Shown here one piece after another: positions 52,778 through 61,346 of a stretch of 64,000 nt of DNA (position 1 is its first letter; every line of letters starts with the position of its first letter). This stretch comes from Flavobacterium sp. AED (GTDB lineage Bacteria; Bacteroidota; Bacteroidia; Flavobacteriales; Flavobacteriaceae), in assembly GCF_000812945.1 (NCBI RefSeq), contig NZ_JSYM01000001.1, forward strand, positions 1,488,001-1,552,000, in the 5' to 3' direction. The notes beneath the pieces are model-generated. The model was not told where the DNA came from. It searched no databases and saw only the letters and a list, made by a program, of their open reading frames with translations. The translations under genes were made by a program, and so were the position numbers.

Positions 52778-52996
52778 TGGAAATAGCTTAAAATCCTTCT
52801 TAATAACCTCTTTTAAAATAAAATCATTGCCATAAATAAATTCCTCAAAAAAAGGGGGAATCTCAATTAAGTAGGCCATTCGATTAGAAAGAATGCTAAT
52901 TTTAGAATTAAAGGCTATTTGATAAATAAGTACGAAAAAGGCTTTTAGATTAGAGAATCTGTAACGATTTTCGTTATAAAGCCTTTTTTTTGACAT
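52775..52996 (-). CDS. Hypothetical small protein, doubtful
   Basis: A 73-codon frame from an ATG (MSKKRLYNENRYRF) to the foot of the GH65 terminator. The composition is mixed, with a hydrophobic stretch (AFFVLIYQIAF) and a charged end. I recognise no family and saw no exact promoter. The frame ends precisely at a terminator that works in both directions, which mildly supports a real convergent gene. Confidence 0.3.
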   Translation of the reverse strand: MSKKRLYNENRYRFSNLKAFFVLIYQIAFNSKISILSNRMAYLIEIPPFFEEFIYGNDFILKEVIKKDFKLFP

Positions 52997-53114
52997 ATGT
53001 TTAAGTATTGAATATGGTAAATTAAGTCAAATTATGACAATGTGTTTTTTTTAACGCTTTTTTTTAAATTTTATATAATTTTAGTATTAATTTTTTGAAG
53101 TATTAATTTTAAAA

Positions 53115-53130
53115 TCGAAAACGTTTTCGA
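53115..53130. promoter_or_regulatory. LacI-type operator before susC, perfect palindrome
   Basis: TCGAAAACGTTTTCGA, identical to 50585-50600. Its centre is 63.5 bp upstream of the candidate susC -7 box. Confidence 0.85.
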
Positions 53131-53135
53131 CTCAA

Positions 53136-53149
53136 CGAAAACGTTATAG
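53136..53149. promoter_or_regulatory. LacI-type operator before susC, one good half
   Basis: CGAAAACGTTATAG keeps the left half and the CG centre. Its centre is exactly 20 bp from the perfect operator, as in the GH32/GH65 region. Confidence 0.6.
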
Positions 53150-53250
53150 TTTGTAATTTTCTTAATTTTATCATAAAATTAGTATTATGTTTACCACATA
53201 TTTTAAAACAAACCATTAAAACAAATTATTAACCAACTTATTTATTACGT

Positions 53251-56223
53251 ATGAAAAATAGTCTATTAAAAGGCTTGATGGTGTTTCTAACGATGCTATG
53301 TACTAGTTTGACTTATTCGCAAGATGTGTCCGGTACAGTATCAGATGCTAGTGGTCCGCTTCCAGGGGCTTCTATATTAGTTAAAGGAACAACAAATGGA
53401 GCACAAACAGATCTCGATGGAAAATTCACTATCAAAAATGTTGGCTCAAACGCAGTTTTGATTTTCAGTTACATTGGTCTTAAAAGTCAAGAAGTAAGTG
53501 TAGCAGGGAAAAGCTCAGTTAAAGTAATCTTAAAAGAAGACTCAGCTGAATTAAAAGAAGTAGTAGTTATTGGCTACGGTTCTGTTAAAAAGAAAGATGC
53601 AACTGGTGCAGTTGATCAAATTGGAGCTAAAGATTTCGATAATGTATCTTCTCCTTCGCCAGCTCAATTATTGAGAGGTAAAGTAGCTGGTGTTCAGGTG
53701 ACTCAGTCAAGTGGGGAGCCAGGAGCTGGGGTTGCTATTAGAGTTCGTGGAAATTCATCCATTCGTTCAGGAAACGGTCCATTAATTGTTATTGATGGTG
53801 TGCCATTAGATGGTGGAAATGTTTCTGGTGGTGGAGATGATTTATTAGGAGCGTCTTCAGCAAGAAACCCATTGAACTTTGTGAATCAAAATGATATAGA
53901 AAGTATAAGTGTATTGAAAGATGCTTCTTCTACTGCTATCTATGGTTCTCGTGGTGCTAATGGTGTAATTGTAATTACTACTAAAAAAGGAAAATCAAAA
54001 GAACCTCAATTAGCTTACAGTACATCAGTACAATTCAGTAAAATGGCTGGTAAATTTGGTGTAATGGGTGCAAATGAATTCGTTGCTGCAGGTGGAGTTG
54101 ATAAAGGATCAAGAACTTATGACTGGAAAGATGCCGTTTTACGTAATGGTTTTTCTATGAATCATGATTTGTCTTTTAGCAAAACAACTGAAAACTCTAA
54201 TACTAGAGTGTCTTTTGGTGCAGCTAACACAAATGGTATTGTAAAAAATTCAGGTTTGGATAAATACAGTGCTTCTGTTTATAATTCAAATGATTTCTTT
54301 GGTGGAGCTTTAAAAGTAGAATCAAGATTGATTTATGCTTCTATAAAAGATGAAACTACATTGTTGTCTAATAATGCAGGTTTTATTGGTAATTTAATTG
54401 GTACAGCATTGTATTGGAATCCAACATTGCCAATTTATAATGCAAATGGTTCTTATAATGTAGTAAGTAATACGTATTTGAATCCTGTGCAGTTATTAAA
54501 TGCTTACAAAGATTATACTAATACTAATAAAGTTTTAGGAAGTATCAATACTACTTGGAAGATTAATAGTCACTTGAAATACCAATTCTTATTTGGTATA
54601 GAAAGTTCAAATTCTATTAGAAAAAGTCAACTATTGCCAACTATTGATATCTTGAATGTTGCTCAGGCATCAGTTCCTGGTTCTACTGAAGTTAAACATG
54701 GTCAAGCTTCAATCAATAGTCAAAATAAGTTTAATAAAACTTTTGAGCATACATTGAATTATAATAATGACTTTGGTGATAACTTTAACTTAGATGCATT
54801 GGTAGGATATTCTTACTATGATTATACTGCTGATGGAAGTTTTTCAAGTGCTAAAGGTTTTGATATGGCTCAGACTAATTTGATTGATAATATCGAAGGT
54901 GGTCTTCAAAATGAATTTAGAGTTTCTTCTTATAGAAATAGAGTAGAATTACAATCTTATTTTGGTAGAGTAAATGCTACATTATATAAAAAATTAATTC
55001 TTACAGGAACTTTAAGATCTGATGGATCTACTAAATTAGGAGTAAATAATAAATATGATTATTTTCCATCAGTTGGTATAGCTTATAAAGTTGTAGACAA
55101 TAAAGAAGGTATTGTAAACAGTTTTAAAATTAGAGGGAATTACGGTATTACAGGAAATCAAGAATTTGCTCCAAACTCAGCAATTTCTAGAGGTTCTTAT
55201 GGAATCAACGGTACTTTAGGTGTAGATACTAATTCAAATGCTGATTTGAGATGGGAAACTACTAAATCATATGGTGTAGGAACTGATTTTGAATTGTTTA
55301 ACAATAAATTGACAGGTTCATTGGATTATTTCCAAAGAGATACTAAAGATTTAATTTTCCCAGTACCTGCAGCAGCTACGCAACCAGGGCCACCATCTCC
55401 ACGTTTCAAAAACTTACCTGGAAACTTAATCAACAAAGGAGTTGAGGTAGCTTTGAGTTATAAAGTGATTGACAAAGAAGATTTAACATGGGATATCTCA
55501 GGAAATGCATCTTTCTTAAGTAATGAAGTTAAAAACTTTGCAGGTTTCATCTCTACAGGAGGATTGAACGGTCAAGGATTGACAGATGCTTATGCACAGG
55601 TAATTACTAATAATCATCCAGCATATACTTATTATATGTATGAGTGGAGAGGGTATGATGCTAGTGGAAATTCTATCTATGCTGATGCAGCTGGTAATGA
55701 TACTGGTTTAGGTACTGCCGCTAAAAAATTATTGAACAAACAACCTTTACCAAAAATAAATGTTGGTTTCTCTACTAATCTTACTTTTAAAGGATTTGAT
55801 GCTAGTGCTTCTTTCTATGGTGCATTTGGTCATTATATCTATAATAATACAACTAATGCTTATTTCTTTAAAGGTGCTTTCCTTGGAGGTAGAAACGTTA
55901 CTCAAGAAGCAGCGACTTCTGCGCAAGCACAAGGAGATCCAAACTCACCATCTACTAAATATTTAGAAAAAGGGGATTTCTTAAGAATGGGTAATTTAAC
56001 ATTTGGTTATACTGTAAAAGGAGATGTTTTAGAGAAATTTAAAATTAAAACAGCTCGTTTCTATGTTAATGCATCAAATTTATTTATAATTACAGGTTAT
56101 TCAGGTTCTGATCCTGAGGTTGATACTGATAAATCATTGAATGGCGTGCCTTCTGCTGGTATGGAGTATTTATCTTACCCAAGAGACAAAAGTGTAGCTG
56201 TTGGACTTAACGTAACATTTTAA
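53251..56223 (+). CDS. SusC/RagA-type TonB-dependent outer-membrane transporter
   Basis: A 990-residue barrel. A signal peptide (ends near LTYSQ) is followed by a carboxypeptidase-like regulatory domain (VSGTVSDASGPLPGASILVKGT) and a TonB-box/plug region with EVVVIGYGSVKKKDATGAV and LRGKVAGVQV. SVLKDASSTAIYGSRGANGVIVITTKKG is the signature just before the barrel. The barrel ends in aromatic LNVTF. It imports oligosaccharides with the SusD lipoprotein encoded 10 nt downstream, powered by TonB. The regulated promoter ties it to the hydrolases. Confidence 0.96.
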   Translation: MKNSLLKGLMVFLTMLCTSLTYSQDVSGTVSDASGPLPGASILVKGTTNGAQTDLDGKFTIKNVGSNAVLIFSYIGLKSQEVSVAGKSSVKVILKEDSAELKEVVVIGYGSVKKKDATGAVDQIGAKDFDNVSSPSPAQLLRGKVAGVQVTQSSGEPGAGVAIRVRGNSSIRSGNGPLIVIDGVPLDGGNVSGGGDDLLGASSARNPLNFVNQNDIESISVLKDASSTAIYGSRGANGVIVITTKKGKSKEPQLAYSTSVQFSKMAGKFGVMGANEFVAAGGVDKGSRTYDWKDAVLRNGFSMNHDLSFSKTTENSNTRVSFGAANTNGIVKNSGLDKYSASVYNSNDFFGGALKVESRLIYASIKDETTLLSNNAGFIGNLIGTALYWNPTLPIYNANGSYNVVSNTYLNPVQLLNAYKDYTNTNKVLGSINTTWKINSHLKYQFLFGIESSNSIRKSQLLPTIDILNVAQASVPGSTEVKHGQASINSQNKFNKTFEHTLNYNNDFGDNFNLDALVGYSYYDYTADGSFSSAKGFDMAQTNLIDNIEGGLQNEFRVSSYRNRVELQSYFGRVNATLYKKLILTGTLRSDGSTKLGVNNKYDYFPSVGIAYKVVDNKEGIVNSFKIRGNYGITGNQEFAPNSAISRGSYGINGTLGVDTNSNADLRWETTKSYGVGTDFELFNNKLTGSLDYFQRDTKDLIFPVPAAATQPGPPSPRFKNLPGNLINKGVEVALSYKVIDKEDLTWDISGNASFLSNEVKNFAGFISTGGLNGQGLTDAYAQVITNNHPAYTYYMYEWRGYDASGNSIYADAAGNDTGLGTAAKKLLNKQPLPKINVGFSTNLTFKGFDASASFYGAFGHYIYNNTTNAYFFKGAFLGGRNVTQEAATSAQAQGDPNSPSTKYLEKGDFLRMGNLTFGYTVKGDVLEKFKIKTARFYVNASNLFIITGYSGSDPEVDTDKSLNGVPSAGMEYLSYPRDKSVAVGLNVTF

Positions 56224-56233
56224 TTAAAAAACA

Positions 56234-57748
56234 ATGAAAAGAAATAATATTATAAAAAGCATCTTATTTGCCAGTACAATTGTACTAGGGGTAAGTTGTA
56301 CTAATCTAGATGAAGAAGTATTAGATGGTGTAGTTATTAATAATACTGCAGGAGGTACAGTAAATACTGCATCTTTATTAACTAATGCATACAATGGATT
56401 AAGAGGTTTTCAAGATCAGGACAAAATGTTCGCCTTAGACGAAATGTCAAGTGATGCATTAGTTGGGCCTACTCGAGGTGGTGACTGGGATGATAATGCA
56501 AAATGGAGACAATTGCATACACATACATGGGCACCTGATAATAATGAGATTAGAGGAGCATGGAATTCTTTGTTATCAAACGTTTACAATTGTAATTTGG
56601 TTGTAGAAAACGGTACAGCTACTGAGGTAGTTCAAGCTCGTTTTTTAAGAGCATTTTATTATTATAATGTTGTTGATTTGTACGGTCAAGCTCCTTATAG
56701 AGAAGCTGGTAGTGCATTAACTGATGACCCTAAAGTTTGGACTAGACAAGAAGCAACTGCTTTTATAATAAGTGAATTAGAAGCGATAGTTGGAAGTTTG
56801 CCTGCTCGTGTAGCTGGTGATGCAAGTATTGCGAACAAAGATGCAGCACACTTTTTGTTAGCTAAAATATATTTAAACAAAGGGGTTTTCAATGCAGCTG
56901 ATGCAGCTGGACCTTATGTTTTTGATGCAGCTGATATGACTAAAGTAGTATCTCATGTTGATGCAATAAGCAGCTCTTTGGCAGCTGACTATTGGGATAA
57001 CTTTAAACCAGACAACAATACATCTCCAGAGATTTTGTTCTCCTCTAAAAATTTAAGAGGTGGTGCTGGTGGAGGTATTCAATCAAGATGGAGAATGGGA
57101 ATGCATTACAATCAAACTCCTGATGGATGGAATGGTTTTGCTACAGTAGCTGAATACTACAATAAATTTAATCCTAATGACAGACGTATTAAAAATGCAG
57201 ATCCAGCGATCATTGCAGCTTTTGGTAACAATGTTGGATTTCAAATTGGTCAAATGTACAAACCAGGTGGTGTAACTCCATTGCAAGATAGAAATGGTCA
57301 TCCATTAGTATATACTGCTGCATTAACTTTGATTACTGGTGGAGCTACTTTAGAAACTGCAGGTATTAGAAGTCAGAAATATATTCCGGATGCCACTAAT
57401 TTAGGTACTCCAGAAAATGACTACGAATTGATGCGTTATTCTGATGCTTTATTAATGAAAGCTGAAGCTGTATTAAGAGGTGGAGCAGGAACTGTTGGAA
57501 CTATTATGACTGATATTGCTGCTAGATCAGGTCAAGCTGCTTCTCCAGCAACTTTGGATGGAATATATCTTGAAAGAGGTAAAGAATTATGGTATGAAGG
57601 ATGGAGAAGAAATGATATGATTCGTTTTGGTAAATTCCTTGCTGCAAGAGAATTGAAACCTTATGTATCTGATAATAGATATGCTTTGTATCCAATACCA
57701 GCTGACGCTTTGTTTAATGCAAATTTAAAACAAAACCCTGGTTACTAA
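56234..57748 (+). CDS. SusD/RagB-type sugar-binding lipoprotein
   Basis: A 504-residue outer-membrane lipoprotein with lipobox LGVSC (Cys22). The helical TPR-like scaffold of SusD is recognisable from VQARFLRAFYYYNVVDLYGQAPY, and the C-terminal RGKELWYEGWRRNDMIRFGKF and YALYPIPADALFNANLKQNPGY segments are diagnostic. It forms the lid of the SusC barrel and captures the substrate. It is co-transcribed with susC and ends at a terminator. Confidence 0.96.
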   Translation: MKRNNIIKSILFASTIVLGVSCTNLDEEVLDGVVINNTAGGTVNTASLLTNAYNGLRGFQDQDKMFALDEMSSDALVGPTRGGDWDDNAKWRQLHTHTWAPDNNEIRGAWNSLLSNVYNCNLVVENGTATEVVQARFLRAFYYYNVVDLYGQAPYREAGSALTDDPKVWTRQEATAFIISELEAIVGSLPARVAGDASIANKDAAHFLLAKIYLNKGVFNAADAAGPYVFDAADMTKVVSHVDAISSSLAADYWDNFKPDNNTSPEILFSSKNLRGGAGGGIQSRWRMGMHYNQTPDGWNGFATVAEYYNKFNPNDRRIKNADPAIIAAFGNNVGFQIGQMYKPGGVTPLQDRNGHPLVYTAALTLITGGATLETAGIRSQKYIPDATNLGTPENDYELMRYSDALLMKAEAVLRGGAGTVGTIMTDIAARSGQAASPATLDGIYLERGKELWYEGWRRNDMIRFGKFLAARELKPYVSDNRYALYPIPADALFNANLKQNPGY

Positions 57749-57785
57749 GAGTTGTTTACAATTAATTATGTTTTGAGTTAGTTAT

Positions 57786-57820
57786 AAAGAGGGTATTTTT
57801 AATACCCTCTTTTATTTTTT
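57786..57820 (+). terminator. Terminator of susCD
   Basis: AAAGAGGGTATT pairs with AATACCCTCTTT around a TTT loop, followed by T-rich sequence. Confidence 0.92.
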
Positions 57821-58028
57821 ATATTAACTAGTTTTTTTTGTTTTTTTTTTGAAACTATCACAGTAGTTTTTCAGGTATTAAAATTGCTAATAATCATTAG
57901 ATTATAAGAAAAATTAAACCTTTTTTTAGTTTTAAAAACAACGATTTATTTCCAGTATTAATTTTTTTATATAATGAATTATATATAAATTGGTCAATTA
58001 TAATTACCTAATCAAATAGTTTTTAAAT
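57821..58028 (+). other. A/T-rich gap before the FG-GAP genes
   Basis: About 200 nt with long T runs. No LacI-type operator and no consensus -7 box was found, so control of the two following genes is unclear. They may be weakly expressed alone or by read-through from susCD. Confidence 0.4.
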
Positions 58029-61000
58029 ATGTTTAATCGTATTGTTTTATTTCTACTTTTAATTTTAATTTTCTCCAATTGTTCTAAAGAAAATTCAACA
58101 AATGAGAATGCCCTATTCTCTAAATTAGATTCTTCAAATACCGGAATTAATTTTGTAAACGAAGTTAAGAATGGTGCTGATATGAATATATTTAAATATC
58201 GAAATTTTTATAATGGTGGTGGTGTAGCTATAGGGGATGTCAATAATGATGGACTTTCAGATGTGTTTTTTACATCAAATCTAGGGGCTAACAAACTGTA
58301 TTTGAATAAAGGTAATTTCAAATTTGAAGATATTTCTAAGAAAGCAGGAGTCGAAGGAAATAAGTCATGGTCAACAGGTGTTATAATGGTTGATATTAAT
58401 GGTGATGGATTGCTAGATATTTATGTTTGTAGTGCTGGGAATAACATTAACTCAATAAGAAAAAGCCAACTTTTTATTAATAACGGTAACTTGACTTTTA
58501 CTGATAAAGCAGAACAATACAATCTTGCGGACACTGGCATTACAACTCATGCTGCTTTTTTTGATTACGATAAAGATGGTGATTTAGATTGTTATATTTT
58601 AAATAACAGTTTTATTCCCGTGAGTAGTCTTAACTATTCCAATAAACGAGAACTCCGTGATAAAGATTGGGATGTAGCCGATATTCTTAAAGGGGGAGGA
58701 GATAAATTATTGAGAAATGATAATGGAAAATTTACTGACGTTAGTAAAGAAGCCGGAATATATGGAAGTCTTATAGGTTTTGGTTTAGGTGTTACCGTAG
58801 GTGATGTAAATGGAGATTTATATCCAGACATTTATATTTCAAATGATTTCTATGAAAGAGATTATTTATATATCAATAATAAAAATGGAACTTTTACGGA
58901 GCAAATTCAAGGATGGGCATCTCATATAAGTCAGTCTTCTATGGGTGCTGATATGGCTGATATAAATAATGATGGTAAAGCTGATATATTCGTTACAGAT
59001 ATGTTACCAGAACACGATGAACGTCTGAAGACTACGACAAATTTTGAAAACTATGATTTGTATCTTAGAAAAATAAATTTAGATTTTTTTAATCAATATA
59101 TGCAAAATACTTTGCAGCTTAATAATGGAAACAATCAATTTCTTGAAATCGCAAATTATGCTGGTGTTTCCAAAACGGATTGGAGTTGGGGCGCTTTAAT
59201 GTTTGATATGGATAATGATGGTTACAAAGACATATATGTTTGTAACGGAATTTATCATGATTTAACTAATCAGGATTTTGTTGATTTTTTCGCAAATGAA
59301 TTCATGCAAAAAATGATTGTTACTGGTAAAAAAGAACAAATTGAGACCGTTATCAATAAAATGCCAAGTACACCAATACCTAATTATGCATTTAAAAACA
59401 ATAAAAATCTAACATTTACTAATGAAGCCCAAAACTGGGGACTTGATACACCAAGTTTTTCAAATGGAGCGGCCTATGGGGATTTAGACAATGATGGCGA
59501 TCTGGATTTGATTGTCAATAATGTCAATATGGAAGCTTTTGTTTATAAAAATAATTCCGAAAAAAATAAAGAAAATCATTTTGTAAAGATCAAATTGAAA
59601 GGTGACAACCAAAATAGATTTGGAGTAGGAAGTGTAGTTCAATTATTTTCAGGGAAAGAGATTTTAAGACAAGAGTTAATTCCTTCTAGAGGTTTTCAAT
59701 CTTCAATTGATTATGTTATGACTTTTGGAATTGGTACTAAAAAATTGGATTCTTTGCAGGTAATTTGGCCAAACGGTAAATTTCAAACTATTAAAAAAAT
59801 AAAAAACAATTGTACGCTCAATTTGAATATTGCAGACGCAAAATCAAGTTTTGTTCCAAAAAAAGATAAATCTAAATCATTATTATCTGAAAAGAAAAGT
59901 CAATTCTTGGCAAACAAAGAAAATGATTATATCGATTTTGATTATGAAGGTTTGATTTCAAAAGAACTCTCGCAGGAAGGGCCTTCACTTGCGGTTGCAG
60001 ATATTAATGGAGATGGAAATGAGGATGTTTTTATTGGAGGAGCCAAAGGGCAAGGCGGAAAAATCTATTTAAATAATGGAAACGATAATTATACAATTAC
60101 TAGTCAAAAGGATTTAGACAGCGATGCCCTTTATGAGGATACTGCCGCTAGTTTTTTTGATGCAGACGGTGATGGCAATCAGGATTTATTAGTTGGTTCC
60201 GGTGGTAACGAAAAATCAGATCAAGCAAATTACAAAAACAGATTGTATTTGAATAATGGAAAAGGAATTTTCACAAAAAGCAAATCTAATATTCCAACAA
60301 CCAATAATAATGTATCGGTAATAGCTTCAAACGATTTCGATAATGATGGTGATATTGATGTTTTTATTGGCAGTAGGAGTGTCCCTGGTGTTTATGGAAT
60401 TGATCCAAAACAATTATTACTAGAAAATGATGGTAAAGGGAATTTTACTAATGTTACTGATAAAAAAGCATTCAAATTGAATGAAGTAGGAATGATTACA
60501 GATGCAGTTTGGGAAGATATAGACAATGATGGTAAAAAAGATTTAATAATAGTAGGAGATTGGATGGCACCGCGAATATTCAAAAATACTGGAAGAAGAT
60601 TAGCAGATTATAAATCAAATCTATCAGAATATAAAGGTTTTTGGAATGCAATCAGTTGTGTAGATTTGAATAAGGATGGTAAGAAAGACTTGGTTCTTGG
60701 GAATAAAGGAACTAATATGTCTTATAAAGCATCAAGTACTAATCCAATGCGATTGTTTATAAATGATTTTGATAATAATGGGACTATCGAGCAAATTGCA
60801 ACTCGTTCTATCGATAATAAAGATATACCAATTCATTTAAAACAGGAATTAGCGAAACAAATACCCTCAATAAAAAAGAAGAATTTAAGTTATGCGGACT
60901 ATTCCAAGAAATCATTTCAGGAATTATTTGCTCAAGATGTAGTTGATAATTCTATTCAAAAAACAGTTACGATTCAAGAGAGTGTAATTGCTATTAATAA

Positions 61001-61346
61001 AGGAAATGGAAAATTTGATGTGAAAGTATTACCGAAAGAAGTTCAATTTTCGTGTGTAAATACGATTTGTGTGGTAGATGTGAATAAAGATGGAATATTA
61101 GATTTGGTTTTGGGTGGGAATCAATATGAATTTAAACCCCAATTTTCAAGATTAGATGCAAATTATGGCAGTGTGCTTTTAGGTTCAAGAAATGGTACTT
61201 TTTCATGGTTACCTTACGATAAATCAGGATTCTTTATCAAAGGCGAAGTAAAGCATGTTAAAACAATAAAAAATAAGAATAACACTATTTCAATAATAGC
61301 TGTTGTAAATGATAATGCTCCTAAAATATTTAAAAGCAATGAATAA
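58029..61346 (+). CDS. FG-GAP/VCBS-repeat lipoprotein with UnbV/ASPIC domain (CRTAC1-like), first of a pair
   Basis: A 1105-residue lipoprotein with lipobox IFSNC (Cys18). More than ten calcium-loop-like repeats of the form DxNxDGxxD are spread over the chain: DVNNDGLSD, DINGDGLLD, DYDKDGDLD, DINNDGKAD, DMDNDGYKD, DLDNDGDLD, DINGDGNED and others. They suggest two consecutive beta-propellers. Between them (about residues 515-600) lies a UnbV/ASPIC module with RGFQSSIDYVMTFGIG and LQVIWPNG. It is probably surface-exposed and binds glycan or protein. Such genes often accompany susCD pairs in this phylum. It overlaps the next gene by 8 nt. Confidence 0.88.
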   Translation: MFNRIVLFLLLILIFSNCSKENSTNENALFSKLDSSNTGINFVNEVKNGADMNIFKYRNFYNGGGVAIGDVNNDGLSDVFFTSNLGANKLYLNKGNFKFEDISKKAGVEGNKSWSTGVIMVDINGDGLLDIYVCSAGNNINSIRKSQLFINNGNLTFTDKAEQYNLADTGITTHAAFFDYDKDGDLDCYILNNSFIPVSSLNYSNKRELRDKDWDVADILKGGGDKLLRNDNGKFTDVSKEAGIYGSLIGFGLGVTVGDVNGDLYPDIYISNDFYERDYLYINNKNGTFTEQIQGWASHISQSSMGADMADINNDGKADIFVTDMLPEHDERLKTTTNFENYDLYLRKINLDFFNQYMQNTLQLNNGNNQFLEIANYAGVSKTDWSWGALMFDMDNDGYKDIYVCNGIYHDLTNQDFVDFFANEFMQKMIVTGKKEQIETVINKMPSTPIPNYAFKNNKNLTFTNEAQNWGLDTPSFSNGAAYGDLDNDGDLDLIVNNVNMEAFVYKNNSEKNKENHFVKIKLKGDNQNRFGVGSVVQLFSGKEILRQELIPSRGFQSSIDYVMTFGIGTKKLDSLQVIWPNGKFQTIKKIKNNCTLNLNIADAKSSFVPKKDKSKSLLSEKKSQFLANKENDYIDFDYEGLISKELSQEGPSLAVADINGDGNEDVFIGGAKGQGGKIYLNNGNDNYTITSQKDLDSDALYEDTAASFFDADGDGNQDLLVGSGGNEKSDQANYKNRLYLNNGKGIFTKSKSNIPTTNNNVSVIASNDFDNDGDIDVFIGSRSVPGVYGIDPKQLLLENDGKGNFTNVTDKKAFKLNEVGMITDAVWEDIDNDGKKDLIIVGDWMAPRIFKNTGRRLADYKSNLSEYKGFWNAISCVDLNKDGKKDLVLGNKGTNMSYKASSTNPMRLFINDFDNNGTIEQIATRSIDNKDIPIHLKQELAKQIPSIKKKNLSYADYSKKSFQELFAQDVVDNSIQKTVTIQESVIAINKGNGKFDVKVLPKEVQFSCVNTICVVDVNKDGILDLVLGGNQYEFKPQFSRLDANYGSVLLGSRNGTFSWLPYDKSGFFIKGEVKHVKTIKNKNNTISIIAVVNDNAPKIFKSNE

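Larger units (their letters stand above)
52997..53250 (+). promoter_or_regulatory. Upstream region of susC
   Basis: It contains the two operators listed separately and a TATGTTTA (53186-53193), one base off TAnnTTTG, 58 nt before the susC ATG. The operators lie upstream of the whole promoter, which fits an activator better than a simple repressor. The remainder is A/T-rich without other visible signals. Confidence 0.5.
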
